Under the pieces are notes generated by a model. It had not been told where the DNA came from. It was given only the letters and a program-made list of their open reading frames with translations, and did no database searches. A DNA stretch of 64,000 nucleotides, from NCBI GenBank assembly GCA_029582165.1, contig CM055889.1, positions 15,122,841-15,186,840 on the forward strand, given 5' to 3'. Source of the stretch: Portulaca oleracea (taxonomy: Eukaryota > Streptophyta > Magnoliopsida > Caryophyllales > Portulacaceae). Below, in pieces: positions 58,898 through 64,000 of this stretch (positions are counted from its first letter, which is position 1; the number at the start of each line of letters is the position of its first letter). A program made the translations under genes and the position numbers.

Positions 58898-59672
58898 TCA
58901 ACTGTAACGCCCCGACTTTTAAGGTATTACTTAGCAATATTTTAATCCAATTAATCTTGATTTAGCGGAAGCATGTTATAAAGCCGAGAGCGCCACGCCG
59001 CTTTCTGAAGAGAGGAAAAGCAAGACTATTGCTATGAAAATAACTGAAAATAGAAATATATTTCATAAGGAAATTAAATTTTAGAAAATGAAAAGGTCAT
59101 TCAACTACAATGAAAATATTAAAACGTGCGGTCAAAATAAAGAGGTGAGCTAACTATTAATATTGCAACTTAAAAACTATGTGGCGGCCTGGTTTGCTAT
59201 GTGGGTTATCCTTGCCACGAATCTGCCCAAAATGCCCCGCTGATACCTAAAAACAAAACATTTGAAAAAATGGAGAAAAATGAGACGGAGCTCAATATAT
59301 TCGACACTGTAATGTAAAAACATTTTAAAAACAAATAGTTTTATTGGAGCCCAGTGTAAATTCATTTTGAAATGAGGGAGAGGAGAATATACGCAAACAG
59401 TTGCAGGTTATTATCTGAATGTGGAACTCTGCCCAAATAATATTAATAAAATAATAACAAAATGTAACAATAATGTTAAGATAGCGCAACAATGATTAGA
59501 ACATAGACAAATAACAGGCATTGGGTAACACATAAATAAATCAAACACAATATAATTGCACACAACCAATAATTGTTAAATAGTAACGACACATATTGAA
59601 CATTGAATTGCGACAGGGGTTAATAATTGGATTTTGGAAGCCAGCACCCCCTTCCGGCGCGGTTTCCCAAGG

Positions 59673-59990
59673 CACATGCACTCGAGGACGTTCAACCATC
59701 GATTAGGTAAAAGATAGACCATGAAGATGCATGTGTTCGGGTCGATCAACCCGATTATTAACGATACATCAAGCGCTAGATCTTTAAAAAGGGTGTTTCC
59801 CAAAGGCACATGCACTCGAGGATGGTCAACCCTCGATTAGGTAAAAGATAGACCATGAAGACGCATGTGTTTAGGTCGATTAACCCGATTATTAACGAAA
59901 CATTAAATGCTCCTACGACACATGCACTCGAGGATGGTCAACCCTGATTAGGTAAAGTTGGACCATGAAGATGCATGCACTTGGAACATT
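59673..59990. repeat. Tandem repeats of about 110-135 bp inside the solo LTR
   Basis: Three units begin CACATGCACTCGAGG at 59673, 59807 and 59919. Each runs through GGTCAACC, GATTAGGTAAA and GACCATGAAGA to ATGCATG. The first word and the end (CACATGCA / TGCATGTG) are inverted, so each unit could form a hairpin. Confidence 0.85.
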
Positions 59991-60222
59991 AAATGTTAGG
60001 TTTTCGAAAACGACAATAGGTGAGTCCACATATATTAGTCATAAAATCAACTTTGGAAAAACAAAATAATAATTATTCCACTTTAATTAGAGTAACTTAT
60101 GTTTTTACATTTAAATAGTTTCGAAGGTTACAGTCATCGAAATATACCTGAGTTGGTGGATAAAAGGAATAAAAAATCCTCTCTTTAACTTGAGAAAAAT
60201 CTAATTTGTATAAATATGAATA

Positions 60223-60225
<3 letters not shown>

Positions 60226-60257
<32 letters not shown>
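60226..60257. repeat. (AAT)n microsatellite
   Basis: About ten TAA units in a row inside the solo LTR. Confidence 0.95.
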
Positions 60258-60953
60258 TTAGATGTAAGAAATATTAATAAAAATTAAGAGGATAAATCTG
60301 AATTTGGAAATTACCTAAATGTGGAACTTCGGGCTGATAAATTTAGAGAGGCCCAAAGAGAAGAGAATATGGATTTGGGGAAATATGTAAAATAATAATA
60401 GGGGCCTTAGTTTTCATTTCCCCTTTTATTTGGAACGCGCGGGGAGCTGAGAGGAAGGAGAGGGCAGAAGAGGGGCACGATGGGGGTTTTGGGCAGCGAA
60501 AGATGGTGGTCGACGGTGGTTGACGATGGCCGACATCTGCTCCGGCGACGACGGAAGGCACCTGAACTTTGGTGGTGGCCCTGGCGTCGTGGAGTAGAGG
60601 CGGAAAGTGGGTTTCTGGGCTATTTTTGGTGTCGGTTTAGAGCGGTTTCCGGCGAGATTTTGTCACCAATTGGTAAGTATGATTTTAAATTGGTAAATTC
60701 GGGTTATGGGTTTGGGTGTTGATTTGAAATTGAGATGGGTATAAATGTATGTGATGATTTGGAATCGTGGTGGTAATGGTGATGTTGGTGGTGAAAATGG
60801 TGTTTGGGCGGTGGTTCTGGCCGTGGAGGATGGTGGGAGGTGACGGTGGTGGTGATTGGTGGTTGAATGGAGGTGCGAGAAGGAAGAAGAAGATGGTAAT
60901 GATGGTGATGGCAGTGGGTCGGTGAAGAAGATGGTGATAATGTATGCAATTTA

Positions 60954-61102
60954 TTAGGTGCTCCTGGAACATGTGCTCCAGATTCTACAATTGTTCACCC
61001 GTATGTATTAGGTTGTTCACTCTGATTATTATGGTTGTTCACTCTAGTTCACATGATTGTTCACTCGCAAATATCTGAAGCACATGCTCCGGGTGCATCT
61101 AA
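60954..61102. repeat. Small foldback MITE inside the solo LTR
   Basis: TTAGGTGCTCCTGGAACATG at the left pairs imperfectly with CATGCTCCGGGTGCATCTAA at the right. The interior repeats TTGTTCAC four times. A further nesting level within the LTR. Confidence 0.55.
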
Positions 61103-61809
61103 TATATATGGTGTTGTTTTGCAAGATTATTTATAGTTAATTTTGGTAGGCTAATAGCTTTGATGAGTCATCCCTGTCTGTTTTATTGTCAAAAGGAGAG
61201 AAGAGCAATTTAATTTTGCCATGGAAGTTAAAAAAGGAAGCCATTGGTGAAGCTCGAGGAGGAAGATGAGAAATATGATAGGATGAGATGGATGGTTGTG
61301 GAATTAACTTTCTCAAAAATCAAGTAAAATATATTTACTAATAAATCAATAACTAAAATGTGTGAAATATAAAAATTAATACTTTGATTATAATAAAATT
61401 AAATAAAAGTAATATATTTATAAATATTATTTTGTACAAAATAAGGAAAATGAGCATAAAAAGATTAGTTTATAAAATATGAAAGGAAAATGTAAGAAAT
61501 ATAAAAATACTATATTATTTTACAAATTAATAAGTAGAATATGGAAAATGTGTGAAATAATAAGTACTATTATTATTTTGTAAATTAATAAGTAAAATAT
61601 GAAAAATGTGTGAAATCTAATAATTTATAAAATTTAGAAATTAATAAGAGCTAAAATTTAACTATTAAAATTACTCATATTAGAGTAAATATAATTAATT
61701 GAAAAGTAAAGAAATGTAGCTAATTAAATCAAATAATGTACTATAATTGAAATTAAGATTTTAATTAGCATAATAAATAAAGCTTAAAAATACGGGATGC
61801 TACATCAAC

Positions 61810-63466
61810 GTCCCAATGGATTTTCCACTCGGTCTTCCTCCCGTTCGCAACATCGAGCACCAAATCGACCTTGTGCCCGAAGCTCCCTTGCTAAACAAAG
61901 AGGCCTACCGTTGCAACTCATAAAAGACGAAGGAACTACAACACCAAGTGGACGAGTTCATTTCTAGGGGCTACATGCGAGAGAGTATGAGTCCTTGCTA
62001 CGTCTCGGCCTTCTTGGTTCCTAAGAAGGACGGTACCTTCAACATATGTGTTGACGACCAAGCCATCCACAATGTCATCATCAAATGCCAGTATCCCAAC
62101 CAAGACTCGACGACATGCTTGATAAGTTTCATGGATCCCGAATTTTCTCGAAGATCGACTTGCATAGTGGCTACCATCAAATCCGGATACGGGAAGGTGA
62201 CGAGTGGAAAACGACCTTCAAAACCAAGGGTGGTCGTTTGAGTGGCTCGTCATGGCCTTCGGCCTCTCCAACGCCCCTAGTACCTTCATGCGTCTCATGA
62301 ATGAGGTTTTGAGGCCTTCATCGACAAGTTCATGGTCGTTTTCTTCAACAACATCGTCGTCTACTTCAAGAGTGAGAGTGACCACCTTTCGTACTTGGAG
62401 TTAGTCTTCAAGATCCCTCGTCCACAAAAGTTGTTTGGCAAGCTTGAGAATTGTGAGTTCTTCACTCCCTAAGTCACCTTTCTCGGTTATATTGTCTCAG
62501 AACAAGGGATTTCGATGGATCCCTTAAAAGTAGAAGTCGTTCGCTCATGGCCTATTCCATCCTTTCTCATGGAGTGAGAAGCTTCCACGGTCTTACTTCT
62601 TTCTATCGGAGGTTCATCAAAGGTTTTAGCACCTTTACTACCCCTATCACCGAGTGTATAAAGAAGGATACCTTTGAGCGGACCAAGTTGGCCTAATCTT
62701 CATTCAAGAAGCCTAAGGCCAAGTTGTGCGAGGCTTTGGTTCTTACTCTCTCGGACTTCTCACAAGTCTTTCAAGTTGATTGTGATACTAGTGAAGTAGG
62801 CACTGGGCCCGTCTTCATACAAAATCAACGCCTCATTGCCTACTTCAGTGAGAAACTTAATGATTCGAGGAAGAATTACGTCACCTAGTACAAGGAATTC
62901 TATGCCTTTGGTTCGTGCCCTCAACCATTGGTCTCAGTACGTGAGGCCAAGCCAATTTGTCCTTCACTCCGATCATGAGACCCTCAAGTACTTGAACGAC
63001 CAATACAAACTCAACACCTGACACGCAAAGTGGGTAGAATTCCTCCAAAGTTTTAACTTTGTGGTCAAACATAATAAGGGGAGCGTCAACATGGTGATTG
63101 ATGCTCTCTCTCAAAGGGATTTTTTGTTATCTGTCATGGAAGCTCGGGTTCTTGGCTTCCAACACATCTAGGAGTTTTACAAGGATGATGAAGATTTCCA
63201 ACCTTATCTTCAAGAAAACCATAGTCGCTAGGTGCTATAAGATGGGTTCCTTTTTAAGGGGAACAAGTTGTACATTCCTAAGTGTCTGTTGAGGAAATTG
63301 CTAGTGAAAGAGGTTCGCAATGATGGTCTTGCCGGTCACTTCGGCATCAACAAGACTCTCGACATGCTCAAGGAGCACATCTACTGCCCTAGGATGAGAG
63401 GCGACGTGCACAAGGTGATTTTCTAATGTGTCACTTGCCATGGACTCTACACCCCTTGATGTAGTT
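61810..63466 (+). pseudogene. Ty3-gypsy reverse transcriptase to integrase remnant
   Basis: This is the continuation of the gypsy element after the insertion. RT pieces include [45 protein letters not shown], then [39 protein letters not shown]. RNase H follows ([26 protein letters not shown]), then the integrase zinc region (AGHFGINKTLDMLKEHIYCP to VTCH). The canonical catalytic YVDD/FDDI reads FNNI at 62344-62355, so both acidic residues are lost. Multiple stops and frame changes occur. The element is cut at 63467 by another LTR. Confidence 0.88.
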
Positions 63467-64000
63467 TGGTCCCAAATATACATCATAGGAGCCAAATGAT
63501 TGATTTTATACAAAAGGAGCTTCAATCACTCATGCTTATCACTCGTCCAACTAGCTTCATCAAGGGTGGTTTGGTAATTTGCTCAATAACTCAAGATCCA
63601 TGAAGATGTTGTGAAAGTCATCCTAGCATCAAATGATCTACATCAAGGGAGCTTCACAATGGCTTTTGAATCTTTGAATTTAGACAAGAATAGAGCAAGT
63701 TATCATTGTTTTAATCTAGCTTATGTACATTTGTATCTTTATGATGTCATACTTGTTTAGAATGATGTAAGCTAGATGCACCCCTTTTTCTTGATTGTAC
63801 ACGCCAAGGGGGTCCCTCATTTAGTATAAATAGACCCCTTGGGTGCCTTGTAATCACACATTCATTCAATAATACAATACAAATCAAATTCAACATGTTG
63901 TTGTTTTCTCTCTAGCTTTTGTGCTAGTTTTGTTTCTCTTGAGGGAGAATCGACTACTTCTAGCCTTGGGTTGGCATCCTTGGTGGTGATAGGTAGAATT
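63467..64000 (+). mobile_element. LTR retrotransposon or solo LTR, start only
   Basis: The gypsy integrase homology stops and TGATGTAGTTTGGTCCCAAA begins. Later there is a promoter-like TATAAATAGACCCC (about 63827) and a polyadenylation-like region (AATAATACAATACAA, about 63870), the usual contents of an LTR. The end and any target duplication lie outside the window. Confidence 0.6.

Larger units (their letters stand above)
58903..61804 (+). mobile_element. Long solo-LTR-like insertion in the gypsy element
   Basis: The insert begins TGTAACGCCCCGACTTTTAA and ends ACGGGATGCTACA, so it has TG...CA ends. It is flanked by the 5-bp direct repeat TCAAC (58898-58902 and 61805-61809). TGTAACRCCCCGA starts are common for LTRs of plant LTR retrotransposons. 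No internal coding domain or second LTR copy is seen in 2.9 kb, which fits a solo LTR left by recombination, or a non-autonomous element. Short open frames inside (60480-60722 and its complement) are low-complexity and not supported. Confidence 0.8.

Noticed and set aside
60480..60972. Overlapping frames of about 80-95 codons on both strands, one His/Pro/Thr-rich
   Set aside because: Low-complexity GGTGGTGAT-like sequence inside the solo LTR produces open frames on both strands.

Overview
The window looks like nuclear DNA of a flowering plant, most likely a eudicot. It is AT-rich, the genes carry many GT-AG introns, plant-type tRNAs are present, and the intergenic space is packed with MITEs and Ty1-copia and Ty3-gypsy remnants. 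I cannot name the species from sequence alone.

Layout. (1) 1-1.6 kb: a frameshifted TPR-protein remnant followed by a long open frame of unknown identity. (2) 3.0-13.4 kb: two complete, tandem, same-strand six-exon genes for 5-methylthioribose kinase (methionine salvage), separated by about 3.2 kb holding Stowaway-like MITEs. (3) 14.5-32.3 kb: an expanded block whose unit is tRNA-His, tRNA-Tyr relic and basic secretory protein (BSP, HExxH metalloprotease-like). One BSP copy is intact (14877-15593, minus). Two are broken (23623-24340 and 31657-32329, minus). The second copy has a copia element of about 5 kb inserted 82 bp upstream of its start codon, with a TTTAT target duplication. A second, truncated copia element, CACTA-like DNA, a LINE RNase H fragment and large foldback elements fill the space between. 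(4) 32.9-38.6 kb: gene-poor DNA with foldback and Harbinger-like elements. (5) 38.7-38.9 kb: a short minus-strand gene for a secreted peptide precursor ending in a PIP/PIPL-like motif. (6) 40.6-55.6 kb: the complete REV1 translesion polymerase gene on the minus strand. I could rebuild it as 23 exons and 1109 codons with every splice phase consistent. (7) 56.0-57.1 kb: a tandem array of 22-bp monomers arranged as 66-bp higher-order units. (8) 57.9-64.0 kb: a decayed gypsy element split by an LTR-like insert of about 2.9 kb with a TCAAC target duplication, and then by another LTR element that runs off the window.

The intact genes are functionally unrelated: sulfur salvage, secreted defence-type protein, peptide signal and DNA-damage tolerance. 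What ties the window together is duplication and transposon nesting. Several insertions can be ordered in time because target duplications or an empty site in a paired arm are still visible. I found no unambiguously novel multi-gene system. The best new-looking items are the PIPL-like peptide gene, the tRNA/BSP block duplication, the 66-bp higher-order satellite, and a recurrent foldback-MITE family that also sits in a REV1 intron.
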